Assembly (NCBI RefSeq): GCF_047663525.1
Contig: NC_092602.1
Coordinates: 12,707,501 to 12,771,500, forward strand
Source of the DNA: Anas platyrhynchos
Lineage: Eukaryota; Chordata; Aves; Anseriformes; Anatidae
Length of the DNA stretch: 64,000 nucleotides
Reading direction: 5' to 3'
The notes beneath the pieces were generated by a model. The model had not been told where the DNA came from. It saw only the letters and a list, made by a program, of their open reading frames with translations, and searched no databases. The position numbers and the translations under genes were made by a program. Numbering within the stretch: position 1 is the first letter of the stretch; every line of letters begins with the position of its first letter. Positions 44,023 to 58,100 of the stretch are shown here, in pieces.

Positions 44023-47000
44023 TCAGGCGCAGAACCCCGACAGCAGGGCTGACAGCCTGCGCTCGATGCAGAGTTTACCTGGGAGAGAAAAAAAGAACAC
44101 AACAAATCAGCTTCTCAATTTCCTGGCAATATAAGGACCACCAAAACATGCCGGAGATTTGGAAAACAAACAAACAAAAACACAACAAGAGAATTTCAGC
44201 ACGCCTAAGCAACCCTTCTGGAATCACTATCACGTACTGACTTAGACTAGGTGAGGACCCAGCCACAACGATCGTGCTGGGAAGCAACAGACCAAAGAGC
44301 TGAATTATCAGAGATCCAGGACTGAAAGCAGTGAGGCAGCAGTTCTAACACAGTTATCACCATGTTCTAAAGGACCACCATCCGCTGGAAACAATTTATT
44401 CATTTTTATTTATTGGAGAGGCTTTTGTCAGCAGTGAAGATAACTCACGGTCTCCCAAACCATTTTTAATGGCTTACAACTGAGAGACGGAGCAGGCACA
44501 GCCCAGCACAGTCAGGGCCAGATCCTCACTGTCTGAGCCCAAGACCCTCTCAAAAGCTAAACATTTGCTGTACTTCTATATTCATCACTTTACTTTTCTG
44601 AAAAAAAAAAAAAAAAAAAAAAAAGTAATCAAGTACCTAAGATCTAAAATGCAATGTGCACATGCTGCAGCCTATCAGAGAACAACTCAATCAGGAAGCT
44701 GTAACATTGGGTAAAACAGGGAATACCAGGATATCGGCTGGGAAAAGAAATCCATTAGATGCATTAACTGTACCTCTGGACAAAAGATGTAATTTAGGTT
44801 TGTTAAGAAACAGCACAATAGGAACTACTTGGTATTCCCTATTCACTTAGCCCTCCAGTACCACACACCACCTGCCAATCTCCTTTTGCTCTCCTTCAGC
44901 GAGCCTCATGTCAGCTGTTAAAGTTAGTGATAATTAACTGACTGATTGCCTGGGAGCCAGAAAGCTCTTCTCTCATTACCTATCCAAGAGCTCTGTCCAC
45001 ACGGACGACTAGAGCAGTCTGGCAGCACTTTGGATGCTGGCCCAAGAAATGCACTCAGTAACCAGCAGAGGGGGAGAGGCAGGTTTGCCAGCTGCATCTG
45101 CTCCCCTCATGGCACTGGCACGGATGGGCTGGTTTAGCTGTGATGGAGCAGGGCTGAGGCCAAGTCAAGATGCTGTAACGGACCAAGGCTGTCCCCCATC
45201 CCCTCTGCCTCCCTCCCGTAGAGAGGAATAACAAAGGTGATTAAACCCCAGCCAGAAGGGCAGGGAAAGTTCAACTCTGAGCAAGTGAGGTCAGTTGTTT
45301 CCAGGCTGCATGCATTAGTTGCGGAGCCTGCAGCAGTGGAGTGCAACCCCCCCTCAGACACACAGCAAAGGGAGGGTACAAGAGAGGTGACAGCAAAGAG
45401 CAGCCAACAGAGGGATCCATCTGTCTCTGGGAAGGGAAGCCAAATGACAGCAAGCAGGTAAAAGCTCAGCTTTCACTGCTACTGCAGTCACTTCCTAATG
45501 AGCAAAATACTTGTTTGCTGCCTTCTTGGCCTGTCCTGGGGAACGCAGACAGGTGAGCAGTCTGCCCCGTGTTAGAAGGGCTGGAAGGAGCCCGTGCTGT
45601 GCTGATCAGCCACCTCTGCCTGACAGCCGCTGCAGTTTCATGTTCCCAAGTGCTCTGTGCAATCGGATGGTTCCGGCTGGAAACCAAACCCGTGTCTTTG
45701 CTACTGCCAAGTCACTTCCTTCAGCAAGTTCTTTCACACATCAAAAACTCCAACAAAGCCCTGGCAATTGCTCTGCATTGCAGCTCTCAAAATACAGCTC
45801 AGAACAGGGACCTGCATTTCTAACATTTTCTCCCTGGGAAAATAGGAGGCCGGGCTGCTAGGAGCTGTAACACGTCGAGAGATCTGTGCTATGTCCACCA
45901 AGAGGTAGCCAAAGGAAAGGCAGATGATGGATACTGAACGTTCTGATCCATGCAGCTATAAAAACACGGCATGACCTAATGAGGGGAAAAAAAGCCACCG
46001 AACACTCACATTTATTGATGTTTTCTATGTCACCCTGTTCAGTGATGATGTTCAGGAGCCCTTCCATCAGCAGCAGAGCCTTGTGGTACCTCTGTGCGCA
46101 GTCCTCTCTGTGGTGGAACATCTCATCCAGGGCTGCAGACTGCACCTGCAGGCAACACCCCCATACAGAAGGTTACTCCCAGACCAAACCCAGCTTTCCC
46201 AACACGGCCCCTCAGCTGTGCGAACACCTCCATCATCCAACCCCCAAGACTGCACACAGCTTCATGAATGAAACCACCTGCTAAGGCCACCAGCAGGAAC
46301 TGCCAGTGCTTAATGCCTGCTCTGTGCCAGCCCTGTTCCCAGGCACTGCATGGTCATTACCATTTGCACGGCGTAGCTGAAGATGAGCTTCTCTGCTGTG
46401 ATGCTGTTGATCCGATCCATGAGTTTCTGTTTGTCTAAGAAGAATCTCTGCAGTCTCATGTTGAGGCAGTGGCAGGACGATACACTGGATTTATAAAGTT
46501 CATTCAGCTTCTTCACAACTAGAATAAAGGAAAGAAACGCATTGAACATTCTTCTAGTTCTCCCTGTGCCTCCCAATCTCTGTGCACAGGACCCCAAATG
46601 AGTAACTTCAAGACAATCAGGTTATATTAAGGCCAAATGTAAGTACTTGCTGCACCGATACAGGGTCTTTTTCCTTTCCTTTGTCAGCTTCACCAGTTAC
46701 AAGCCTGCATGTTGCAACACCTACATATCTATTTCACCTGAGGCAAGGCCTATTTTTGCTTCCTTCAGTTGCCACAAGCTACAGAGCAGTTTGCGTGGTG
46801 CAAGATGTCTCACGCATCACCAGAAGCAGCAGACAGGCCAGATACAAAGCTTCTGTTACTTGACGGGTGATGACGTGCTGTGAAGTACGTGACTTGTATG
46901 TGGTAGCTGTTGGAGCTCAGTGTGGCTGAGCAGTCCTGAGCAAAAGAATCTCTCTCCTGGGACAATGCTGTCCCAGAATGAAAGGTCACCTCCTTTCCTG

Positions 47001-50000
47001 CACTGTGGCAGCTAGGACAGGAAGGTTGTGACAGAGAACCAGGAGTTAAATATGATCTAAGAGATTAAATAATCCAAAACAGCAAGCGAAGCCATGAGCT
47101 TGAGTCTCACTAGCTGTCTGGCATGACCTACACAGTGTACCTAGCACAAAGCAGCTGATGAGTATTAACCAGTACGTGCATGTTTGAAATCCCACCCCAC
47201 TGCACAACTTGCTTCTGGGGGAGGGAAATGAACCCATACCACGAACAAACCTATCTTGGGTACTGTGCAGAGAGGCAACTTCACTGCCAGCCAGGCCCTG
47301 TGACTAAATATAGCCTTCCTACGTAGAGATAAGAGAGCAGAAAGCCAGAAAAGAGACTGGCTCCATGAACAAAGGCAGTTGAAACTCTAAAGGACTAAGG
47401 CACAAAACCTTAACCCTGTTGGGGTCAGACTATCACATTACCCTGGTTCAGAAGAAATCTGAAAGCGAGTTGGAACCCCAAAGCTCGTGGGTGACATCAG
47501 AAGGGCAAAATGAAAACCTCCACAGGAGAAGAGAGCCAAGACTATTTAAAAACAAACAAACACACCAAACCAACCAACCAAAACCCAACAACAACAAAAA
47601 AACATATGCAAATAAAGCAATATCCTCCTCCGGGGAATTCAGTCAGAGCTCTGGGCTGGGTCCAAATTACCAGGAAAAAGCTCACGGCTGCAAGGTGAAG
47701 ACCCTGCTTGACACGCACTGCCCAAGGACACTCCGGGGCAGTGTCTTGTCGCACTTCCACCTTTTTTTCCATACACATGTGAAGAAGTTACACAACTGCC
47801 TTGACAACCCTCTTGTCCTCACCGTGCCCTAGAAAATCTCAAGGGAGCAGTACTTTGTGGGGAGGGAAATAAGAAAAGACAGCCTTATCCAATTCCCACA
47901 CACTGAAGGAAGAGTCATGCTATGAATCTACAAGTTGCAATTGGCCTGGAAAAGGAAGAATTTATTTGGGTTATGTTAGCCCACAGGGTGCATGTGGAAG
48001 ATGCGTAGCTAAACCCATACATTTGACTCCATATTGCCCCCCAGAACATGTGTGCGCTCACTGTGCCAAGCTCCTGCTTTTTGCGGCCCCACTCCAAGTC
48101 AGCATGGGTACTTCCACAGACTAAACCCATGGGGAAGGAGGCTGAGGGGTCAAGTACTTCAAGTGTTTCAAAAAGCTGCCTCAGTAATAATGCCATTGTA
48201 GTGTTAAAATTATTTTTTCTAATCACTGAATCACAGCCAGCTCACATCACAAGCCAGCCAGTCAGATGCAAATGTAAGGCTGTGAGACTAGCAAATCAGT
48301 GACTCCTGCATTACCAGGGTTTTACTTCCTGTGTTTTTGTTTCAGTTGAAAACCGTCATTGCCAAGACATGTCTCAATTTGCCAAGTAAGCACTTACTAG
48401 GCCAGGCACCGTGTAATTAAGTTGGATTTGCGTCGAGTACAAATAAACACCTGAGATAGAGAGGTACAAGGAATCAGATAAGATGCATTCCCCTCTCACT
48501 AATTAGCAACAAAGATTCTCACAGGGGCATGAGCAGGAAGGAGTTTGAACCTGAGGTAAGCACGGAGAGAGGAAGATTCCTCTCAGCAGGAACGAACAAA
48601 ATCCCAAAAGGAAGGCCTGGCCATGCAAGGGCACAATGAGGACTAAGCCCGTGCACTCACAGCTGGGGGATCACGCTCACTCAACATCCTCCCTGCCTTT
48701 GTAACATTTCCCATTCTTCCATCCCAGGCCTTTGTACCGTGTGCCAACAGCCCCTTACCTTGCTTGACAGTGGAGGACAGGCACAGTTTGCCAGCTTTGA
48801 TCTGCTCTATGGCTGTCTGCAGGCCCGACGACAGCAGCTCTGCGACTTTCAGGTACAGCACCAGCTGCTCTGCATAGCTGCAAAGAAAGCACGTTGTAAC
48901 ACAAACACACCAGTGGAGCAGCACTACGTGTCCTGAGGGCACAGAGCCACACGCTGGGGTGTCAAGGAGTGACCTGGGGGCTCTCTGCCCGGTCCTTACC
49001 TCCACTCCCGGCTGAGAAGGCTGATCTGGTCAGCCACCACGCTCTCCTGCAGCTGGTATTCAGACGCCGCCGAAGCGCTCATCTCGCTGGAGTTGCCTTT
49101 CAGGGCAGCGATCTCCATCACGTAGTGGACAAAGGCCAGCGTGAAGCGGAGGCTGCGCAGGATGTCGGTGTGCTCTTGCTGTGGAAAGAAACGGCAAGGT
49201 GGGGTTACAGAGGGAAAACTGGCATGCAGGGAGGCTGCTTCCATGGAGCTGTGCCAGTGGCTCATCCCAGCTTACAGAAATAACACCTGGGCCTGAAATC
49301 CCCCCACACCTCTTCTTTGGGCAGGGACAGCCCAACTCAGCGCTGAGCCCACACACCCCACCAGTTCCTCCTCCACATTAAAGGCAGCGACAGCCCCAGG
49401 CCAGAAATTCCCAGAGCAGTCCCTGGAAAAGCCGGTGAGACTTGCTCCAAAATGCCACGCTCCCTTGTTAAGGAGCGTTCCCAGCAACGTGGGACTGGTG
49501 GGACTGTTTCAAAGGTCAGCCAGGAAGGGGACGAGACCGTGGGCACAACTGCCCAGTCCTGGTCCACACCACACCTGTGCTGGTACACAGTGAGGAGTGT
49601 GGATTTCATGAGACCGACAGCCTCTTGCAACCCCAGCCCTCACGTAGCTGGGTCTCTGCGTCCCAGCCCAGTGCAGGAGCCCTGGGTGAGGTCCTCTTAA
49701 GGGACAGCAAGGACAGCCTTTCAGCTGCAGCCCCTGCCCAGTTAGTGAAGGGAGAGACTCGCACTCAGATCACTGTGTTCATTTCAAAGCAGTTTTTCCT
49801 CTGCTATTACAGACCAAAAGGTGTTATCCTGTTTCTGGGAATCTCTGTTGCTTAAATCATTGCAAGCATTTTGGGGAAGTTAGTATTTGTGGAAAAACTG
49901 CATAGTTGTGGGTCCTACAAAACAAATCGCTGCCTGGATCAGATGCAACTCCATTGTTTGCACCCTCTGCAGAAATGCAGCTAACCTGCTTGACCTTCAA

Positions 50001-52101
50001 ACGCTTAGTGGATCAGTTCTCTTAAAGGGGCTTGGTAAGGATGTTTTCTACATGAATGGGAGGGGAAAACAAATAAAAAAGCACATGCTCAAGTTCTGCA
50101 TGCTTTTGTTTTTCATTCACCAGCTCAGGCACTCAGCTGCTAAGGGAGCTTTGACTATCTGAAATATTAATCTCTCCTCTATCTTGCTACCTGGAGAGTC
50201 CAGTAAGGTAAGGCAGTCTCAGACTTCCTCTGTTTTCTTTAAAAGCAAAGGAGGAACTCAGGGATTAAGTAACTGCCAAGTCATACAAGAAGTTTGTGGC
50301 AAAGCAGGAACCTGCTGAGATCTTGCAAGTCTCAGCCTTGTATCTCTCACCAATGCACAGCCCTTCCTCTCTGCAAATACAGTTGGCCTTATTTATTACA
50401 CTTGTGTTTCTGGCCTTATTAGGCATCACAAGAGTCTTTCCTTCCATAGCCATCTCTACTGTGTTTCCAAAGCACTGCAAAACAGACTGAAATTTAGCAT
50501 TCTGTTTGCCTTGTCTGCACCTAAAGAAACTTTTCCAAAAGATTGAAGAACGAACACAGCAGCTCTGCTCAGGATAAAAAGGGGTGCTTAAATAGCAAGA
50601 TTTCAATGCCCTGACAGCATCAGAAATCAGAAGATCTGCCAGGTTTGTATTCTGGCCAACCCCACAGAGCACAAAGGAGTCTCCAAATATGCCAAAAAGG
50701 TTTGGTGCCAGAAAGGTTTTGTGATGTGGATCAATTATTGTGCTCAGCAGAAATTATGAGCAAACTCAGATGACTCCTTACAGACACGAACCTGAACTGA
50801 ATGGGTTTAATAAGATCAAGCTGATAACTTCTTTAGCATGCTTCTCTTCAGACCCTGAAAAGCAACAGCAGCTGGCAGGGCCCCATATTTCTGGGACCTC
50901 AGAGACAGGATGCTCAGTTAAATTCAGTGCTGTTGCGATACATCAATGCATATCAATCAATCCCAGCACTGGGGCTCTGCAGGTAATACAGCAAATTGAT
51001 GCAATTCAATGCATAATTAACAACAAGAAAAAAAAGCTAAATAAAATCTGAAGCAGAAAAGCAAATCCACATCCTTAAAACGACGTATGAAGACCTTTGT
51101 AGGTATCTAAGGGGTTTTAGCAACACCAAAAAAATTCAGGTATGAAGAGCCTTTCCCAGTCCTGGGCAGCCCAACGCCGTACCATGAATGGAGCTGAATC
51201 CATCGCTGATTCTGTCTCCTACCTCTACCGCAAATGGGCAGCCTGACCTACATTTCAAATATATCTCAGCTACAAAAGCATTTGTGTTGCTTCAGCTGGT
51301 CTTCAGCCCGCAGAGGGGCAGCCTGGCAGCCTTACAGCTTGACAATCTGGTTCAGCTGTTCTGGTGCAGAGCATATCATGTCCCCTGCCCTCCATCAATA
51401 AACGTGTCAGGTTTACTTTTATTTCAGACTCTTTGGGCAGGGGCTGTATCACTGACTGACTCCCTAAGTGCATGCAGCAGGCAGTCAGTTGATACACCAA
51501 GCTACTCATTCTCTCGTCAGCTCTTCTGATGCTGAGCCTTTTAAAAAGGAGAAGGCCTGAAGTAACCACATTTTATTTAGAAACTGTTCATGCAGGACAC
51601 ACCAGATAACTGATGTTTCCAACGTGCAAATGCAGCTTTTGAAATGGTAAATTTTAATCCTATTCATGGGCAGTCCCAAGGACTACATGACTTGATAACA
51701 GGCTCAAAAACCACTTTCCTCAATACATCCTGGGCTTCCTGAGGACTGTGTTGCCTACCTCTCCTGCAGCCAGCTCACACTGTCTTTGGAAGCGATGGCC
51801 TTGACCGCAAACATGAGCCTCTGCATGAACCAGACACTGGCCCTCTGAATTTGCTTTCCCTTTATTCTCCCCTGTCTTTTGCCCCCAGCAAGTCCCTGGG
51901 GGGATATACCCACCTCCATGAGGGTCTCTTCAGGCAGCTCTGGAGCCTCGAATGTAACAGCACTTTCCAGGTTAGCAGTGATTGGATCAGCAAAAGCGAA
52001 GCGGAGACTCGAAGGGCCTTCCACAGCATCCCCACCAGTTCCCACTGCCAAGTGCCTGCCGGTGAATGAGCCTCCAGAACTGAGAGAGCTGGAAGACCCC
52101 A
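44023..52101 (-). CDS. ULK1: ULK1 C-terminal EAT domain (six exons)
   Basis: Exons 51914-52101 (FADPITANLESAVTFEAPEL), 49000-49178 (LRFTLAFVHYVMEIAALKGN; YQLQESVVADQISLLSREW), 48759-48877 (AEQLVLYLKVAELLSSGLQ; AGKLCLSSTVKQ), 46361-46518 (VVKKLNELYKSSVSSC; RLQRFFLDKQKLMDRI), 46010-46145 (SAALDEMFHHREDCAQRYHK) and 44023-44078. This helical domain binds ATG13 and FIP200 and targets the kinase to membranes. It is the best conserved part of ULK1 in the window, nearly identical to human. The split Cys codon before KLCIERR is formed across AAAT|GTGAGTG. Confidence 0.96.
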
Positions 52102-55100
52102 CTGGGAAGAAAAACAGGCAACGGAATTACTTGAGATGTTAATATTAGGCCAGGTATTCCTTGACCAGCACAGGGCATAACTGTAACTGTAGGATCCAGG
52201 CTCTTATGAGAGCCAGCAACAGGCACTCCAGAAAAGACACAAGGACTCTTGATGCAGAATAACCACTCCGCACGCAAGCTCCTCAGTGACTCAGCTAGAC
52301 AGCTTACGAACACAAGCAAATTTAATGCACCTTCCAGATTGCCTGTCATTTTTTGGGAACAATTCCTGAAGCACCTCCCCTCCCTGTCCCTAACCCTTCC
52401 TGAATCCTGCCACAGTATCTTGGGCTGCATTTTATCATACACCACCATAAGCAACCTCCTTATCATGGATCAGCGTGGCTTGAACCTTGATGCCTTAGTT
52501 TTAACACCATCACTGAGTAAGCACTTCTGGTAAGTGAGGTTTTTATCATGGTTTTACATCATCAGCCACTTGCATGTAAACCGGGAAAACTTTCTGTTAT
52601 ATGCCCTGCGCTTCTGCCTTCCTCTCTTTACAGATAGGAGGCTGGACAGAGTGACTGCAGCTAAGTCAAGAACCTAACCTCAGGATTCAGGAGTAAGCAC
52701 TGTGCCCACCAAACAATTCCCTCATCATCATCTTTTCCCTTTCTTGGCCACTGAATCCACCCTGAGTATATTGCATTTAAAAGATCCACACTTCAGAAGG
52801 AGTTTCTGTCTCAGGGTATCAATAAGACATTCCAAGAGTGCCTCGTACCCCCTGACACACTGCTGCAGAGGGGTATATTCTATCTATCAGAGGGATGCTA
52901 ATATCAGCTGTGATACTCTGCTAATTCTCCACCATCACCGATCCTCTGGAGGCAGATAGTTCTCTTCTACCCGTGAATTTCATCTGCTGCCTACCCTGAC
53001 TTCAAAAGGTTTAGCAATATAATGCACATTTGAACAACTAATCTACAGAGACGCACAGCCTCCTCTCCTGAAGATCTCTCCCAGTTGGCATGCTTCAAAG
53101 CTAAATGGATCATTAAAACTGGTAGAGTATTTCCAGATCTTTCAGACAAAGACCAACAATACCACATTCTGGATGCCCTGTAATTCTGAGACGCTGCTTG
53201 CAGAAATTGTTATGACAACTCCTGACAAGGCTCTGCCTTTGTATCCGTCAAGTGATCTTAGTCATGGATTGTCTAAGCACTTGGGGTGTAGAGTTCCAGC
53301 TTGCAAAGCTCCCCTTTTCGCCGTTCTGTGCATTAACTCTAACGTAAGGAGTTACTACACAGAATAAAGCTTGTCAAGCAGCATTGCTTTGGCGGCCTTT
53401 ACCCTGTGCTGTGCATGAGTTGTGGGCTCACTATTCAACAGCCTTCTCTACCAGGCACTTCCATCTGAACTCTTTGCTACTCAGCAGACCCTCAAGTATC
53501 CAACCATCAACCCACTAAAACAGTAGCACTTGGATCTGCTTCCCAAATGTTATTATCCCTGCAAAAGCAATACAGGAAGGCTGAATTCTCTATTCACAGC
53601 ATTTCAGCAGTAGCCAGAGGCTCTAGCCAGGATAGTATCCCCATTGTGCTACAGGGCAGTCAGGCACTTTGTGTGAGTCCCTGCCCTATGAGAGTCCCTG
53701 CCTGCTTATGAGACAAAGGAAGGATTATGGTCCCAACTTTCCAGACAATCAAGGATCTGAGTGAGTTTAGCTATGATGGAAATCCAAGCCATACCCAGGA
53801 ACTGAGCCATGTGTTCCCCTAGTCCCAGTCAAGCAGCTTATTCATGGCTACATCCAAACCTTCCCTGCAGTAATTAAGAACAGTTGACTATGTTCAGATG
53901 AGGAACAGTTGGGACAAGAACCCAAACAAGCCAAAAAAGCAAACAGAAGCGTCCAAATGTTTTCTTAAACATTTGTTTTCTCAAACATAGGCTCCAGCTC
54001 CCAGACACACTGTCCCAATAGGCACAATTACCACAGCCTCGACTGTTGGCTGCTGAGGCCAGAGTGCTGGCATCTTAAAAGCCTGATCTGTCCACCAGGA
54101 GTGCACTTCCCCATTTCCTACTTAAGCAATTCACAGCGTAAGTAACACTGCTTGTACTTCAGCATATAGAGCCCTTTCGTAACGGTACTCCTGCACTGAA
54201 ATTGTTGGGCAAGGACGGTCATGCTTGCCTTTTACAGCTTATCTGCAGCCCACGAGAAAAACCATCAGAATAAAGAACATTCTTTATCTTTGTTGACCTA
54301 TCAGCAACAGTGGATCTATGAACAGCTGCAGTGTTATTCCTGAAGCAGATAGAAACGATGTAAAAGGACGGTTTGCCTCACTCTTCCAGTCCTGGAAACT
54401 CCTAGAAGGCACGAGTCCTTGTGCCAGTGTGGAGAGTTACCAGCAATAACTGGGGTTGGCATGAGCCAGCACCTCCAAGGCATTTAGACCAGCTGAGCTC
54501 TCTTTGAACAGCCCTCTGCCACCACCGGTACGCAGCAGCAAAGACGACAGCACGTTGCTCTGCCCCCAGACATTCCCACTGGAACAGGCAGGTATCAGCC
54601 CTTTACCTGAAAACATCCTGGTCCTCGTGGTCTGTGGGGGGGTTGTTCCACTGGGAGGGGATCCGACAGTAAAAATCACTGGGGATGGGCTGGCAGAGCC
54701 CCCAGCCCGGGCACCAGAGTGCAGGGTCCCTCCGTAAGCACCTGAGGGAGCTGGGGAGACAGTTGAAAGGCGCAGACTGGCATTACAGGAAAGTTACTCT
54801 GAGCACAGCGTGCCTCACCAGGCGGTTTTACGTTCCTGTAGACTCTCACCGTGGTTACCAGCACAGGGCAGCACTCCCTTTGGAGGCATCCTGCGATGGC
54901 ACAACCAGGCCAGGCCGGCGCTGACCGCAGGACGTGAGCCTGGCAGCGTTACGCACTGCTGCAGCTCTTCTCCCCTCCTCGCTTCCCAACCTGCACGCGC
55001 AGGAAGACCCACCCTGCAGAGCCACTCACATTCAAGCTGACTGGCAGGAAGTCCCCACTTCCACAAATCTCATTCAGAAGGGGCCAAGAGAGGAAGCCTT

Positions 55101-58100
55101 GCCTGCCTACAAAATCACACCGCTAGCCAGCAATTACACAGCACGTGTAAGCCCACAGACCTTCGAGCGCTCACAGAAGAAAACAAGCAAACGTCATTGC
55201 ACTCCTCATGCACAGCAGTCAAAAGCCATCAGAAAAGAATCCTCCCTTTCGTGGGAGGCACCCAGCCAAACTCTTCTGCCACCCAACGCAGCCCAGGACA
55301 TCCCCCCAGATCTGCCTGGCCTTTCCACCTACCTGCAATTTCCATTGGCTTCTCGTTGTTCAGGCTGTCATTGCTGCCGGCTTCGGAGATCTGCGCCCCA
55401 AAGGCTGCCTTGAGAAGCAGGTCAGTGAGCCTGCCTGTGCTCAGAGACCTAAAAAGAGAACATACAAGATGATGCAGAAAATCACCAAGCAAGTTTGGGG
55501 CAGGTGCAAAGTTTCAGCTAAGTTTCACTCCATTTTGTGCCATTGCTGGTCCACAACAACTACAAAGCAAAGAGCCCAAAACTGAAATAACCACTGGCAC
55601 TATTCCTCTCTTAGCAGAACATCTGAAGCACCTCCTGCTACTTGCAGAAAGCTTATGACTACTTAGACTAACTGCAGTAACGAAAGAACTGAGTACAGAA
55701 TTGCTGTAAAACAATTTTTCTTTGATGGAAGATACAGAAATGAATACTACAGAACTCTTCCAGATCACTGGAGGAAGTTGCTATCAGCAGAGAGGCAGAT
55801 AAGAAAAGTTTAACACCTGAACAACTTTGTATCCTGCAACATTCATGTCAGTACCTGGCTTTCAAACGGATCTTTGAAGACCTGTGCCTGCAGTTTGATA
55901 GGCAAGGAACACCTCTCCCTCACAACAGGCACAGGATCCAAAAAGAGCAAAGCACACATTTGAATAATTGCAGGGAGTCTGGTCTAATAACCAGAGCCTT
56001 GATTTCCCACTTGCTGAAACCTTGGGCACTGAACAGTGTGAAGCTGTAGGCAATCTTTCATTTTATAAAATCTAGGCCACAGCCTGCTTCTGTAGAGAAA
56101 GACTTTAAAAAATCTGCATAACATCTGCCTGCAACCCAAGGGTGCTAGCAGATGACGGCAGAATGCTCGCAGACACGTTATAATTGAAGTTGTAGCTGGG
56201 CTTTGAAGTTTTCCCCACTCATGTTAGGGAATGAAGCACCACGATGTAAAGCAGACCGTAGCTCACCTGCCCTTGATCTCTTCCACAGGCCTCAATCCAA
56301 AGCCAGTCTGCTGGCAGTGGAAATGACCGATCTCCTTCAGATCTGGTAGGGTCTTGTTCCGTGTTGGAGTCATCATGACCCCCTGATGGGCCAAGAGGGT
56401 GAGAAGGTTCTGGGAACTTGGAGTTTTGGGAAACTCAAAAGGGGACACAGCCTAGGAAAAAGAGAAAACAGAGATCAGTCTTCAAAATGAAGGATGAAGG
56501 TTCCCCTCACCCCTCATTTGTTTATCAGAATTAAATTGTACACTTAAAAACAAGCCTGAAATAGGAGGAAAAGAGGGAGAAATTCCAGCCCACACAGCTA
56601 CTTGTCCCCTATCCCAGAAAGACTAAACTGAAAGGACAACAAGCTCTGCTGAAAATTTGTAGTAGCCTAACATAAGCACAGAGAAATGCCGTCGCAGTGC
56701 CAGCTTCACGTCAGGCACTGGGGCTTTCACCCACGTAACCACCTGCAGTCTCTGCTGGGGATTCCTTCTGGATGCACGCTTGTGTCACAGGCTGTGATGT
56801 ACAAATCAACCCTGACACCACAGCGCACTAATGTGCTTCTGTCCTAATCTGGGCAGCTTCTTTTCATTGCCTGTTTAAAGCCCCGGACTCTGCTCAGATG
56901 GTGAATGCTGTTGCCAAGTGAGATCTGTCCACTAAGAACTAGGACACTGCCACATTTCACACAGATCACTAAACAGCCCTTGAAGAAAAGGGAACAAGTG
57001 GTGATAAATCCAGGTCAGAGATATCTGAGCATGCAGTGCTTCACCCCCAGACAACCCAGCAAATCAAGCCATGAGAAACCCAAAGGCAGGCTCCTCGACA
57101 TACCTTTGTAGGGGAGCCCATGATAGTTGGCAATGGGCTTCTCTGCATGAACTCAGACAGCTTTGGTGAGGATCTGAGCTGCCGGCAGTGCTGCAGGCCA
57201 TGAATCTGCAGAGGCTGGCTGACTGGGGTATGGCCAATGTGAGCAACTAGAGGATCAGAGTGCTGCTTGGTTATCTTCTGCCTGCAGGAATGCAAATCTG
57301 ACAGGTTGGGAGCACTGTGGAGCCGGGAGCCCATCCCTCGAGGAGAGTGTTCGGGCGCTGAGGCACCTGGAGAGCCCAAACACAGTGACAAACCGTATCA
57401 TTCTCGGGTTCTAAAAATAAAAGCCAGCCTGATCCCAGGATTCACTGCAAAGACATCCAAGGAGCTACATACCCAACCCTGAATGCCCTGAGACTACAGC
57501 TCCAGTCTTATCCATAGGAGTAATAAGGAAAGTAAGGATCAACTCACCAGCCATGGTAATCCGGCTTCTCACTTCTGCTCCAACAGAAGAGGGGATAACA
57601 GTCTGGCTGGGCTGCTCTGGGATCGTTCCAACTTTAAGGGAACAAAATCAATGTTTATTCAGCATTAAGTTTTCATAGGCAACGACAATACTACACACCT
57701 CCTATTTTATAGAAAGGTAGTAGTCATCTCTCCCAATCTTCTCAGCCCTGGCTGTATAGTGAAAAGATCAACAACTCCTGTAAAAGGAGGACAAGAGCTC
57801 TGGCTGGTATTCATTTAGCCAGGTTTAGTCTGACTTTGCACAAACATTAATTCAGAGGAATAGAATATAAACATTCTCCATTTCCCTGTCAGCAGAGACT
57901 AATAAATATAGGATGGGAGACACTAGGGATATAGAATAGCTAGTTACATCAGTCTGTCCCTTTACAGGAAGCAGCAAATTGCATCATTTGCACACTAGGG
58001 TTTTTCTTATCCTCTTCTGCTTGATTTGCTCATTAGCATCTGGATCAGGCTATCAGGTAATCAGACAGCTGCATTTATGTAGACACAGTGAAGTTTCAAG